Positions 1 to 8,226 of a DNA stretch of 64,000 nt are shown here, piece after piece. Numbering within the stretch: position 1 is the first letter of the stretch; each line of letters opens with the position of its first letter. A program made the position numbers and the translations under genes. The stretch covers positions 248,001 to 312,000 of the forward strand of contig JAUIKS010000007.1 in the NCBI GenBank assembly GCA_030430565.1. Reading direction: 5' to 3'. The notes under the pieces were generated by a model. The model was given only the letters and a program-made list of their open reading frames with translations, made no database searches and had not been told where the DNA came from. This DNA comes from Polyangia bacterium (lineage in GTDB: Bacteria; Myxococcota_A; Polyangia; Nannocystales; Nannocystaceae).

Positions 1-57
1 GACGGAGACAATGTTCCGGGGTTGCGCGCGGAAATCGCGTGATCACTGTGACTCCGT

Positions 58-945
58 ATGCAGTGGTCCTGGAAAATCGGCCGGTGGTTCGGCATCGACA
101 CACGCGTCCACGCGACCTTCCTCTTGCTCTTGCTGTGGGCCGCCGTGAGCGGTTTCGGCCAGGGCGGCGGAATGTTCGCCGCAGTCATGGGCGTCACGTT
201 CATGATCGCGGTGTTCGCGTCGGTGTTCCTGCACGAGGTCGGGCACGCGCTGACCGCCCGCGCGTTCGGAATCGGCACCCACCAAATCCTGCTCACGCCC
301 CTCGGCGGGATCGCCGAGATCGAGGCCCGCGACATGCGGCCGCGCGAGGAGATGTTGATCGCGCTGGCTGGCCCGGCGGTCAGCTTGGCGCTCGGCGGCG
401 CGCTGCTCGTGGTCGCGACCACGCTCGGCAGCATCAGCCCGATGCGCTTCATCGGCGCGCTCGCGTGGGCCAACCTCATGATCGGCCTGTTCAACCTGCT
501 GCCGGCGTTCCCGATGGACGGCGGTCGCGTGCTGCGCTCCTGGCTGGCGACCCGCATGAACTACGTGCGCGCCACGGGGATCGCGGCGGAGGTCGGCAAG
601 TGGGCCGCGCTGGGCATGGCCGCGCTCGGCCTGTTCTTCAACCCCATGCTGATCGTCCTGGCCGCCTTCGTGTACCTGGCCGGCCGGAGCGAGGCCCGCG
701 GCGTGCGGGCGCGCGCGGCCTACGAGGGTCAGCTGATCGACGAGCCGGTCCGCGGCGGCTGGTTCGGCGCCCCGCATCGAGATGACTCTTCAGACAGCTA
801 CTACGTGAGCGAGCGTCCGCAGGTCGTGCGGCACCCGCCGCGTCGTCGCCACAGCCACAGCCACGATCCGCGCCGCGGGCGAGACCTGCACGTGCTCCGC
901 GGCCCGCGTCAGGTGATCGTCGTCGAGCAGGTCACCCGCTGGTAG
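58..945 (+). CDS. Site-2 protease family (M50) membrane metalloprotease
   Basis: Polytopic membrane zinc protease of 295 residues. The HEVGH zinc motif lies at residues 59-63 in a hydrophobic helix, and the second signature, NLLPAFPMDGGR, at 146-157 supplies the third ligand (Asp) in the family. About five membrane segments fill residues 18-220. No PDZ or CBS domain is present; the C-terminal 60 residues are a basic, His/Arg-rich tail (RRRHSHSHD). S2P-type enzymes cleave substrates within the membrane, often anti-sigma factors, but no such partner is adjacent, so the substrate is unknown. The ATG at 58 follows a weak ribosome site. Transcription converges on the APS kinase gene. Confidence 0.88.
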   Translation: MQWSWKIGRWFGIDTRVHATFLLLLLWAAVSGFGQGGGMFAAVMGVTFMIAVFASVFLHEVGHALTARAFGIGTHQILLTPLGGIAEIEARDMRPREEMLIALAGPAVSLALGGALLVVATTLGSISPMRFIGALAWANLMIGLFNLLPAFPMDGGRVLRSWLATRMNYVRATGIAAEVGKWAALGMAALGLFFNPMLIVLAAFVYLAGRSEARGVRARAAYEGQLIDEPVRGGWFGAPHRDDSSDSYYVSERPQVVRHPPRRRHSHSHDPRRGRDLHVLRGPRQVIVVEQVTRW

Positions 946-964
946 CGCGCGTGACGAATTGATC

Positions 965-995
965 GAGGGAGCTCCGCGACGCGCGGGGCTCCCTC
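965..995. terminator. Hairpin between convergent genes
   Basis: A 13-bp stem with one G-U pair (arms 965-977 and 983-995, 5-base loop) fills the 61-bp gap between two convergent stop codons. There is no long T-run on either side, so it is a probable bidirectional terminator rather than a canonical one. Confidence 0.6.
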
Positions 996-1006
996 TCACA
1001 ATTGTC

Positions 1007-1624
1007 TTAGGCCGACAGGTAGCCGCGCTCTTCGAGGAAGCGGATCACCCGATCGGTCGACCGCGAGGCCTCTTCTTGGTCGGTGCGGATCTCGAGCTCG
1101 GGCTGCTCGGGCACCTCGTAGGGCGCGCTGATGCCCGTGAATTGCTTGATCTCGCCGCGGCGCGCCTTCGCGTACAGCCCCTTTGGGTCGCGGGCTTCGC
1201 AGCGGGTGAGCGGGCAATTGACGTGGATCTCGATGAAGTCGCCGTCGTCGTGGATCGCCCGGACCTGCTGACGATCGCTGGCGTAGGGCGAGATGAAGGC
1301 CGTGATGCAGACGACGCCCGCGTTGACGAACAGCTTGGCGACCTCGCCGATCCGGCGGATGTTCTCGCGGCGCTCCTCCGGCGAGAAGCCGAGGTCGCTG
1401 TTGAGCCCGTGGCGGATGTTGTCGCCGTCGAGCACGAACGCGCGGACGTTCCGCTGCACGAGCTTGTGCTCCAGCTGTCGCGCGAGCGTCGACTTCCCGC
1501 TGCCCGAGAGGCCCGTCAGCCAGATCGTGACGCCGCGATGACCGCTCAGTCGCGCGCGGTCGTCACGGGTGACGAGGCCGTGCTGCCACTGGATATTCGT
1601 ACTCTTGGGCGACGTTCGCGGCAT
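1007..1624 (-). CDS. cysC: Adenylyl-sulfate kinase (APS kinase)
   Basis: Phosphorylates adenosine 5'-phosphosulfate to PAPS in sulfate activation. The 205-residue length is normal for a stand-alone CysC. The P-loop GLSGSGKS is at 38-45, followed by the APS-kinase signature [10 protein letters not shown] at 66-75 and the [13 protein letters not shown] segment. The C-terminal part ([16 protein letters not shown]) matches the lid region. No sulfate adenylyltransferase genes (cysDN or sat) are adjacent, so the partner must be elsewhere. PAPS could feed sulfate reduction or sulfotransfer; the context does not decide. Start is the ATG at 1624. Confidence 0.93.
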   Translation of the reverse strand: MPRTSPKSTNIQWQHGLVTRDDRARLSGHRGVTIWLTGLSGSGKSTLARQLEHKLVQRNVRAFVLDGDNIRHGLNSDLGFSPEERRENIRRIGEVAKLFVNAGVVCITAFISPYASDRQQVRAIHDDGDFIEIHVNCPLTRCEARDPKGLYAKARRGEIKQFTGISAPYEVPEQPELEIRTDQEEASRSTDRVIRFLEERGYLSA

Positions 1625-1705
1625 CGCGTCATCGTGCCAGACGGTTCCCCGGCGGTCACGTGTGGAATTGCCTCGAGCGCCGGCGTTGCGAGAACAGCGC
1701 GCTCC

Positions 1706-2686
1706 CTAGGCCACGGCGTCGCGCCCGAGGCTGCTGTACACGTCCTCGAGGTCCGAGCGGACCTTGGCGAGCTCGATCACCTCGACCTCGGCGAGCACGA
1801 GCTCCCGGAGGAGATGGGCGGCGCGCTCCTCGCTGCCGTGAATTCGCACGCGGATCAGGCCGCGATCTGCGGTCTTCGGGTCGTCCATCGTCTCGCTCTT
1901 GTGCAGCGGGCCGACGTGCTCGATCAGCCCCTCGTGCGAGCGCAGGATCTCGATCGCTTTTTGCAGCCCGCGCGTGACCTGGACCTCGTGCAGGCGACGA
2001 CCGACCTCGTACTTGTTGATCACGTCGTCGACGGGGCCGTGGACCTCGAGGCGGCCCTTCTGGATCACCGCGACGGTGTCGCAGAAGCCGTCGAGCTCGC
2101 GCAGGATGTGGCTGCTGACGACGATCGCTACGCCGTCGTCGGCGACCTTTCGCAGGATCTCGCGCAGCTGCCTGCGCGCCCGGGGATCGAGGCCGTCGGC
2201 GGGCTCGTCGAGCAGCAGCAGCTCCGGCCTGTGGATCAGCGTGCGCGCGATCGCCAGGCGCTGGCGCATACCCTTGCTCAGGTCCGAGATGCGGGCGGAG
2301 GCCTTGCTCGTGAGGCTGAAGATCTCGAGCAGCTCGCGGACCCGCGTCCGCGCCTCGTCGTCGCTCTGCCCGTAGCACTCGGCGAAGAACTGCAGGTAGC
2401 CGGAGGCCGTCATCGTCGGGTACAGGCCGGTGCCGTCGCCGAGGAAGCCGATGCGCTGACGGAGCTCTAAGCGGTCGGCCCAGGCGTCGCGTCCATCCCA
2501 CGTCACGGCGCCGCGATCCGGCTGCTGCAGGGTGGCGAGGATGCGCAGCGTCGTGCTCTTGCCGGCGCCGTTGGGTCCGATGAGCGCGAGGACCTCGCCG
2601 GCGTTAATCGTGAGCGACAGCTCCGAGACGGCGTCGCGGATGCCGTCGTAGGAGTGGTGGACCTTGACGCACTGGACTCGCTTCAT
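1706..2686 (-). CDS. ABC transporter ATP-binding protein
   Basis: Cytoplasmic ATPase subunit of an ABC system, 326 residues. Walker A GPNGAGKS is at 37-44, the signature LSKGM at about 136-140, Walker B LLLLDEP at 156-162 and the D-loop at about 165. The sequence resembles ATPases that pair with ABC-2 type exporters. The C-terminal 100 residues form an extra domain of the kind seen in drug or gliding-type exporters. No permease gene lies next to it, which is unusual for this class. The chosen ATG begins MKRVQCVKVHHSY; the open frame runs 117 codons further upstream, but that part is low-complexity Arg/Pro/Ser sequence with no domain. Confidence 0.88.
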   Translation of the reverse strand: MKRVQCVKVHHSYDGIRDAVSELSLTINAGEVLALIGPNGAGKSTTLRILATLQQPDRGAVTWDGRDAWADRLELRQRIGFLGDGTGLYPTMTASGYLQFFAECYGQSDDEARTRVRELLEIFSLTSKASARISDLSKGMRQRLAIARTLIHRPELLLLDEPADGLDPRARRQLREILRKVADDGVAIVVSSHILRELDGFCDTVAVIQKGRLEVHGPVDDVINKYEVGRRLHEVQVTRGLQKAIEILRSHEGLIEHVGPLHKSETMDDPKTADRGLIRVRIHGSEERAAHLLRELVLAEVEVIELAKVRSDLEDVYSSLGRDAVA

Positions 2687-3027
2687 AGTGGGACTCGGGT
2701 GGCGACGGTGGGGCGAGGAGCGGCGCGAATGCGCACAGCAGGAGCTGGAGGGTCGCCGGCTCCATGGGAGAGGACGCATGGGAGCCGGCAAAGGTTCCGA
2801 ACGCGCCGCGGTTTTCTTTGGATCGGGCGGGTTGATTGTGCCGGAGCCTGGCCCCGTCGCGCGTGATGATCTCGCGGGGGCGCGCGGAGGCTCCGCGGGT
2901 GGCGCGGAGTTTCGCAAACGCGCGTGAGCGCGTAGCCTGGGCGCCGCGGACTCGCGCGATCGTTGCGCCTGTCGCCGCGTCTGCCCAGAATTGAAGCTCA
3001 CGAGCTGCTCACTCGCCGCGCGCCTAC
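2687..3027. other. Divergent intergenic region
   Basis: 341 bp between the divergently transcribed ABC ATPase and thioredoxin-lipoprotein genes. It should hold both promoters, but I see no clear -35/-10 pair, operator or RNA gene. Open frames here are compositional. Confidence 0.4.
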
Positions 3028-4494
3028 ATGCCCACATCTACCCCGAACCCAAGCGCTCTCCGAACTCGTCGCATCGCTACGCGTCGCCCGCTCGCGGTCG
3101 CGGTCGCGGTCCTCATGATGGGCGCCAGCGGCGGCGTCTCGTGCAAGCGCGGCGACGAGACCTCCAAGCCCGTGGAGAAAGAGAGCCCGCTGACGGCCGA
3201 GGCGGCGCGCATGCCCGGCTTTGACATCGACGGCGAGGCGCCCGTGCAAGTCGACGCGGAGGTCCCCTACGAGCGCTTCTACGTGATGCTGGGCGACGCC
3301 CCGGTGAAGGGGCCCGAGGACGCCCCGGTCACGCTCGTCGCGTTCTCGGACTTCGAATGCCCGTACTGTGAGCAGGGGCATCACACCGTGCAGCAGCTCA
3401 TGCGCGAGTACCGGGGCAAGCTCCGGCTCGCGTACAAGGCGTTTCCGCTCAATTTTCACCCGCACGCGATGCTCGCCGCGCTCGCGGCCCGCAGCGCGCA
3501 CTCGCAGGGAAAATTCTGGGAGTTTCACGATCTGCTGCTCAGCCAGCGCGGGCTCGATATGGATCGGATCATCCGCTACGCGCAGCAGGTCAACCTCGAC
3601 ATGGACTCGCTCGCGCGCGATATCGACGCGCTCAAGTACGGCGTGTCTGTACGAAGAGACATGCGGCAGGCCCGCCAGCTCGGCGTCCGCGGGACGCCCG
3701 CCTACTTCATCAACGGCCGCTTCATCAGCGGCGCGAAGCCGATCGAGCAGCTGCGCGAGATCATTGACGAGGAGCTCGCGCTGGCGAAGTCCTGGCGCAA
3801 GCAGGGCGTCCCGCCCTCCCAGACCTACGCCCACGCGATCGCCGACGGCTACCGCGCGGTCAAGTACGAGATGCCGAGCAAGGGCCTCAACCCCGATCAG
3901 ATCTACAGCGTGCCGATCGGCGACAGCCCGCGGCGCGGACCCGACGACGCGCTCATCACCATCGTCGAGTACGGCGACTTCGAGTGCCCGTTCTGCGCCC
4001 GCGGCAACGCGACGCTCGAGCGGATCCGCGAGCGCTATCAGGGCAAGATCCGCGTCGTGTTTAAAAACCTGCCGCTGCCGTTCCACGCCAACGCCTACAT
4101 GGCCGCGCGAGCCGGCGTGCAGGCGCGTCTAGAGGGCAAGTTCTGGGAGTTCCACGACGCGATCTACAAGACCGGCGCGCAGTTCGACGAGGCCGCGTTG
4201 ATCAAGATCGGCAAGAAGATCGGCCTTAAGGACATGCGCGCGTTCAAGGCCGCGCTCAACGCCGACACCCACGACGCCGCGATCGCCCAGGACATGGCGC
4301 TCGCGCGGACGCTCGGGGTCCGCGGCACGCCCGCGTACTTCGTCAACGGGCGCGCGATCGCGGGGGCGCTGCCCGAGATGGAGTTTCGCATCACGGTGCT
4401 CGAGGAGCTAGAGCGCGCCGAGGCGGCGCTCGCCCAGGGGGTCTCGCGGGCCGAGCTCTACGACCACCTGACCGCGAGCGCGGCGGCGGACTGA
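3028..4494 (+). CDS. Lipoprotein with two tandem DsbA-like thioredoxin domains
   Basis: Envelope thiol-disulfide protein of 488 residues. The basic N-terminus and hydrophobic stretch end at GVSC, giving a likely lipidated Cys39. Two homologous DsbA-type domains follow. The first has active site CPYC (111-114) and the cis-Pro segment RGTPAYFINGR; the second has CPFC (320-323) and RGTPAYFVNGR. Each also has the domain signature GKFWEFHD. Fusing two catalytic domains in one chain is uncommon and suggests a high-capacity oxidant or isomerase for exported proteins. The gene ends 6 bp before the CPBP-like gene, suggesting co-transcription. Possible clients include the many Cys-rich lipoproteins in this window, which is inference. 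Confidence 0.85.
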   Translation: MPTSTPNPSALRTRRIATRRPLAVAVAVLMMGASGGVSCKRGDETSKPVEKESPLTAEAARMPGFDIDGEAPVQVDAEVPYERFYVMLGDAPVKGPEDAPVTLVAFSDFECPYCEQGHHTVQQLMREYRGKLRLAYKAFPLNFHPHAMLAALAARSAHSQGKFWEFHDLLLSQRGLDMDRIIRYAQQVNLDMDSLARDIDALKYGVSVRRDMRQARQLGVRGTPAYFINGRFISGAKPIEQLREIIDEELALAKSWRKQGVPPSQTYAHAIADGYRAVKYEMPSKGLNPDQIYSVPIGDSPRRGPDDALITIVEYGDFECPFCARGNATLERIRERYQGKIRVVFKNLPLPFHANAYMAARAGVQARLEGKFWEFHDAIYKTGAQFDEAALIKIGKKIGLKDMRAFKAALNADTHDAAIAQDMALARTLGVRGTPAYFVNGRAIAGALPEMEFRITVLEELERAEAALAQGVSRAELYDHLTASAAAD

Positions 4495-4500
4495 GCGAGC

Positions 4501-5181
4501 GTGCCGTACACTGATCGCGCCGTGAGTACGCTCGAGCGCGCAGGCCCGCTTGGTCGCGTCTACCTCTGGTGCGAGCTCGGCTTCTTGTTCTTCGCCATCC
4601 CGACGATGTTCGCGCTCGGGGTGCTGCCGATCGGCGCGCGGATCCCGGCGCTGCTGCTGCTCACGGGCGTTTGCGTCGGCGCGCTGCTGCGCGACCCCAG
4701 CTTCGATCGCGCGCGGCTGTGGAACCCGGCGGGGCTGCGCCGCGTGCTGCCGCGGGTCGTGTCGCGCTTCGCCGTGCTCGCCACGCTGCTCGGCCTGCTC
4801 GTCTGGGTGTTCGCGCCCGACTCCCTGTTCGAGCTGGTGCGCAACGAGCCGCTTGTATGGATCGCGCTGATGATCCTGTACCCGCTGCTCAGCGTGTACC
4901 CGCAGGAGATCACGCACCGGGTGTTCTTCTTCCACCGCTACCGCGCGCTGCTGCGGGACCCCGTGTACATGATCACGGTCAACGCGATCGCGTTCAGCTA
5001 CCTCCACGTCCTGTTTCACAACTGGGTCGCCCCGGCGCTCACGCTGCCCGCCGGCTTCTTGTTCGCGCTCACCTACTGCCGCAGCCGCTCGGCCCTGGCG
5101 GTCAGCGTTGAGCACGCGCTCCACGGCTGCTTCATCTTCACCATCGGCCTCGGGGCCTACCTGGTCCGCGGCGGGTTGTGA
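4501..5181 (+). CDS. CPBP-like intramembrane protease family protein
   Basis: Polytopic membrane protein of 226 residues with about six hydrophobic segments. The segment QEITHRVFFFHRY near residue 138 resembles the EExxxR motif of CPBP (Abi/RCE1-like) glutamic proteases, with Gln in place of the first Glu. It is followed by YLHVLFH and EHALHG, which fit motifs 2 and 3. The Gln substitution may lower or change activity. In this family the function ranges from prenyl-protein processing to bacteriocin immunity; nothing here decides. The GTG at 4501 is used, and a second GTG at 4522 is possible. It follows the DsbA-like gene by 6 bp. Confidence 0.6.
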   Translation: MPYTDRAVSTLERAGPLGRVYLWCELGFLFFAIPTMFALGVLPIGARIPALLLLTGVCVGALLRDPSFDRARLWNPAGLRRVLPRVVSRFAVLATLLGLLVWVFAPDSLFELVRNEPLVWIALMILYPLLSVYPQEITHRVFFFHRYRALLRDPVYMITVNAIAFSYLHVLFHNWVAPALTLPAGFLFALTYCRSRSALAVSVEHALHGCFIFTIGLGAYLVRGGL

Positions 5182-5255
5182 CCGTCGCCTCGCGGGCGCA
5201 AAGCGTTCGGCGCGGGCGTGCTGACAGCGGCGCGCGCGGGCGATAGCGTCGGCCC

Positions 5256-6818
5256 ATGAAACTGACCTTGTCGTTAGGAACTTGGAGAGCCGCGTTTCTC
5301 GCCTCGCTCGGGCTCACGCTCGCGTGCAGCGGCGACCCCGGCCCAGACACCGCGAGCGGCGGCTCGGAGGGCAGCGAGAGCGCCACGAGCGAGGGCGAGA
5401 GCGAGGGCGGGAGCGAGGGCAGCGCGAGCTCGACGACCGGCGGCTCCGCGAGCACCGGCGTCAACACGGGCGGCAGCGACTCCGCGACGGGCGGCTCGAC
5501 GGGCGGCTCGACGGGCGGCTCGACGAGTGGCACGACGGGCGCGGCGCTGTGCGAGGGGGCCGAGGACGTCCTCCAGTGGGACGGCTCCCCGAGCGGCTTC
5601 ATCCGCTGCCCCGACGGCTCGATCCTGCGCGAGGAGGCGGTCACCTGCGCGATCGAGCCGTCCGACGACGCGACCTGCGACTCCACGGGCACCTGCAAGA
5701 GCGACGCGGACTGCACCGATAAGCCCGGGGGACAGTGCATCATCGATGACTTCGTGGGCGAGTGCGGCTGCGTCTACCCCGGCTGCGAGAGCGACGCGGA
5801 CTGCGACGAGGGGCGCGTCTGCGACTGCGGCGTCAACGGGCCGGTCCCCTACTGCATCCCCGCGGCCTGCGTCACCAACGACGACTGCGCCCCCTACGGC
5901 TGCCGCTTGTTCGACGCCGACCCCGACTGCGCGCAGATGCAGGTCGCGTGTCACGGCCCCGACGACCTCTGCTACGCGAACTCCGACTGTCCTGACGGTC
6001 AGCAGTGCTTTATTCAAGAGGGGATCTTCCAGTGCGCTGGAGGTGGCTGCGCGATCGGGCGCCCGTTCCTGGTCGAGGGCGCGGCTCGACGCGCGCGCGT
6101 CGGCGTCGGCGTCAGCGACTGGCGCGCCCGTGATGTGTCCCCACGTTCAGCGCGGCGCGACGCGGCGCTGGCGGAGCACTGGGCCGAGAGCGCGCGGATG
6201 GAGCACGCCTCGATCGCCGCCTTCGCTCGCTTCTCGCTCCAGCTGCTCTCGCTCGGCGCGCCGCCGCAGCTGCTCATGGAGACACGTCAGGCGATCGCCG
6301 ACGAGACCCGGCACGCGCGCCAGTGCTTCGCGCTGGCGAGCGCCTTCGCCGGGCGCGCGCTCGGGCCCGGCGCGCTCGCGGTGGAGCGCGCGCTCAAAGG
6401 CGAGCGCCTCGCCGACATCGTCGAGCTGGTCATCCTCGAGGGCTGCGTCGGCGAGACCGTCGCGGCGATCGAGGCCGCCGAGCAGCGCGTCCACGCCCAG
6501 GACCCGGGCGTGCAGGGCGTGCTCGAGCGGATCGCCGAGGACGAGCGTCGCCACGCCGCGCTCGCCTGGCGCTTCGTTCGCTGGGCCCTGCGCGAGCGCG
6601 GCGAGCAGGTGCGCGACCGCGTGGCCGACTGCTTCGCGCGCGTGGGCTCGGAGCTCATGACCAGCCGGGAAGAATCACTGGGCGCGCGTGACCGCTTCGC
6701 GCTCCGTCAGGGCTCCATCACCGAGGCGGCGCGACGCTCGATCCGCGCGGCCGCGCTGCGCGAGGTGGTGCTCCCGACCTACGAGGCGCTGCTGCTCGAG
6801 TCGCGGCGCGCGGCCTGA
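5256..6818 (+). CDS. Cys-rich lipoprotein fused to a ferritin-like di-iron domain
   Basis: 520 residues in three parts. An N-terminal lipoprotein signal ends at LTLAC (Cys24). A Ser/Gly/Thr linker to about residue 95 includes a GGST tandem repeat. A Cys-rich region (about 99-270) follows, with spaced CxxDxDC patterns. From about residue 300 a helical ferritin-like domain begins, with a full set of candidate metal ligands: E316/H317, E350/H353 in DETRH, E400 in GCVGE and E430/H433 in DERRH. Such domains bind di-iron centres and oxidise iron or other substrates, but here the domain would sit on the cell surface. Start ATG at 5256. The gene converges on the DUF1501 gene. The biochemical role is unknown. 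Confidence 0.8.
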   Translation: MKLTLSLGTWRAAFLASLGLTLACSGDPGPDTASGGSEGSESATSEGESEGGSEGSASSTTGGSASTGVNTGGSDSATGGSTGGSTGGSTSGTTGAALCEGAEDVLQWDGSPSGFIRCPDGSILREEAVTCAIEPSDDATCDSTGTCKSDADCTDKPGGQCIIDDFVGECGCVYPGCESDADCDEGRVCDCGVNGPVPYCIPAACVTNDDCAPYGCRLFDADPDCAQMQVACHGPDDLCYANSDCPDGQQCFIQEGIFQCAGGGCAIGRPFLVEGAARRARVGVGVSDWRARDVSPRSARRDAALAEHWAESARMEHASIAAFARFSLQLLSLGAPPQLLMETRQAIADETRHARQCFALASAFAGRALGPGALAVERALKGERLADIVELVILEGCVGETVAAIEAAEQRVHAQDPGVQGVLERIAEDERRHAALAWRFVRWALRERGEQVRDRVADCFARVGSELMTSREESLGARDRFALRQGSITEAARRSIRAAALREVVLPTYEALLLESRRAA

Positions 6819-6845
6819 TCGTCGCGCGGTCGTTCACAAAAAGAC

Positions 6846-6874
6846 GCGAGCGCCGGGCGTGACCCGGCGCTCGC
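6846..6874. terminator. Rho-independent terminator
   Basis: Perfect 12-bp stem with a 5-base loop between two convergent genes. Read on the minus strand it is followed by GTCTTTTTG, so it is a canonical terminator for the DUF1592-DUF1501 operon. On the plus strand it lacks a T-run. Confidence 0.85.
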
Positions 6875-6893
6875 AGGCTCACCTTCGCTCGGC

Positions 6894-8201
6894 TCAGCCG
6901 AACAGCCCGAGGTCCTCGCCCGGGAGCGGGAACTCGGCCGCCTTCGGGTCCCCGGCGACCGCCGCGAGGTTGCGCAGCGACTGGTGGATGTGCGCTGGCG
7001 TGATCACCGTGCCGTTGTGGGGCACCGCGCGCTGGTCGTCGTCCGTGGCGCCGACGACCCGGTTGCCCGCGATCCCGTTGCCCATGAACATCGCGCTCCC
7101 GATCGACCAGTGGTCCTTGCCGGAGAACTCGTTGTCGCCGTTGTAGAACGGCCCGCGGGCGAAGTCGGAGCCCATCATCACCGTCAGCTGCCCGCCCAGG
7201 CCCATGTTCTGGGCCTCGGTCATCAGGAAGTCGACGCCGCGCAGGAGCTTGCCGATCTGCCGCACCTGATCGCGGTCGTGGGTCGCGTGGGTGTCGAAGC
7301 CGCCGAGGTTGAGGTTGACCGCGACCGCGAGCCCGGACTGGAACGCCGCGAGCGCGAGCTGGGCCTGCTGCATGAAGCGCTCGAGGTCGCTGAGGTTGTA
7401 GTCGCCGAAGTCGACGAGCTGGTCCGGCAGGACCAGCGCCTGCAGGGTGTCGTCGTTCTCGCGCGCGAGGATCAGCTCGCTCTTCGCGGCGCGGTCGCGG
7501 GGCAGCGACGCGGCGCCGTGGAGGCGGTCTACGCGGGCGGTCTGGGCGGCGCGGATGCGGTCGACCGTGTCCAGGGTGTGATAGGTCCCCGCGCTCAGGT
7601 CGGCCGGGTCGAGGTGGTGCGGGTAGGCGACCCGGCGGATCGTGTCGATGCTGCTCATGCGCGTCAGCGGCACGAGCCCGTGGGTCTGGTCGTAGCCGCC
7701 GCTGCTGATGTAGGCGAGCGGCTCGGCGGGCGCCTTGGTCGCGGCGACCAGCGCGCCGAAGGACGGGTGCCCCTCCTCGAGCTTCCCGCTCCAGATGTGG
7801 CGCACGCCGCCGTCGTGGTTGTTCGTCGCCATGTCGATGCCGTTGACGCACAGCAGCTGCGGGGCGTACTTCTCGAAGAAGGCTTGGGTGCCCACCAGCT
7901 CGGCGGCCGAGAGCGCGTCGAGGCCGGTGGTCGCGGCCGTCATCGGGATGGGCGCGTAGGGGATGTTCCCGGCGGTGGCGATGTCCCCGTAGACCCGGTT
8001 CTGCGCCGGGTCGAGGATGGGGTCGCAGAGGAAGCGTGGGTCCCACGCGCCGCCTGCGTTGACGAACACGTAGAAGGGTCCTCCGTAGGTCAGCGCGCCG
8101 GCGCGGACGCGGCGGAGGCCGAGGCCGAGGCCGACGGGAGCGCTCAGGGCGAGGCCGGTGAGCGCGGAGAGCTTCAAGAACTTGCGGCGATCCATGATCA
8201 T
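6894..8201 (-). CDS. DUF1501 family Tat-exported protein
   Basis: 435 residues with a twin-arginine signal (MDRRKFLK, then a hydrophobic stretch), so it is exported folded. The body matches DUF1501/sulfatase-like proteins: NAGGAWDPR near the N-terminus, then NLGGFDTHATHD and the MMGSDFARGPFYNG segment. The biochemical activity of DUF1501 proteins is not established; they are almost always encoded beside DUF1592/DUF1549-type cytochromes, as here. AGGAG stands about 7 bases before the ATG at 8201. The gene follows the cytochrome gene by 25 bp, in one operon ending at the terminator at 6846-6874. Confidence 0.85.
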   Translation of the reverse strand: MIMDRRKFLKLSALTGLALSAPVGLGLGLRRVRAGALTYGGPFYVFVNAGGAWDPRFLCDPILDPAQNRVYGDIATAGNIPYAPIPMTAATTGLDALSAAELVGTQAFFEKYAPQLLCVNGIDMATNNHDGGVRHIWSGKLEEGHPSFGALVAATKAPAEPLAYISSGGYDQTHGLVPLTRMSSIDTIRRVAYPHHLDPADLSAGTYHTLDTVDRIRAAQTARVDRLHGAASLPRDRAAKSELILARENDDTLQALVLPDQLVDFGDYNLSDLERFMQQAQLALAAFQSGLAVAVNLNLGGFDTHATHDRDQVRQIGKLLRGVDFLMTEAQNMGLGGQLTVMMGSDFARGPFYNGDNEFSGKDHWSIGSAMFMGNGIAGNRVVGATDDDQRAVPHNGTVITPAHIHQSLRNLAAVAGDPKAAEFPLPGEDLGLFG

Positions 8202-8226
8202 GTCTCCTGGTGCGTAGGTCCTCGGC

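Noticed and set aside
2687..3037. 117-codon upstream extension of the ABC ATPase gene
   Set aside because: Low-complexity Arg/Pro/Ser sequence with no domain; the ATPase homology starts at MKRVQ.
5274..6017. Long antisense frame opposite the ferritin-like lipoprotein
   Set aside because: Shadow of GC-rich codon structure; the plus strand has signal peptide, linker and metal ligands.
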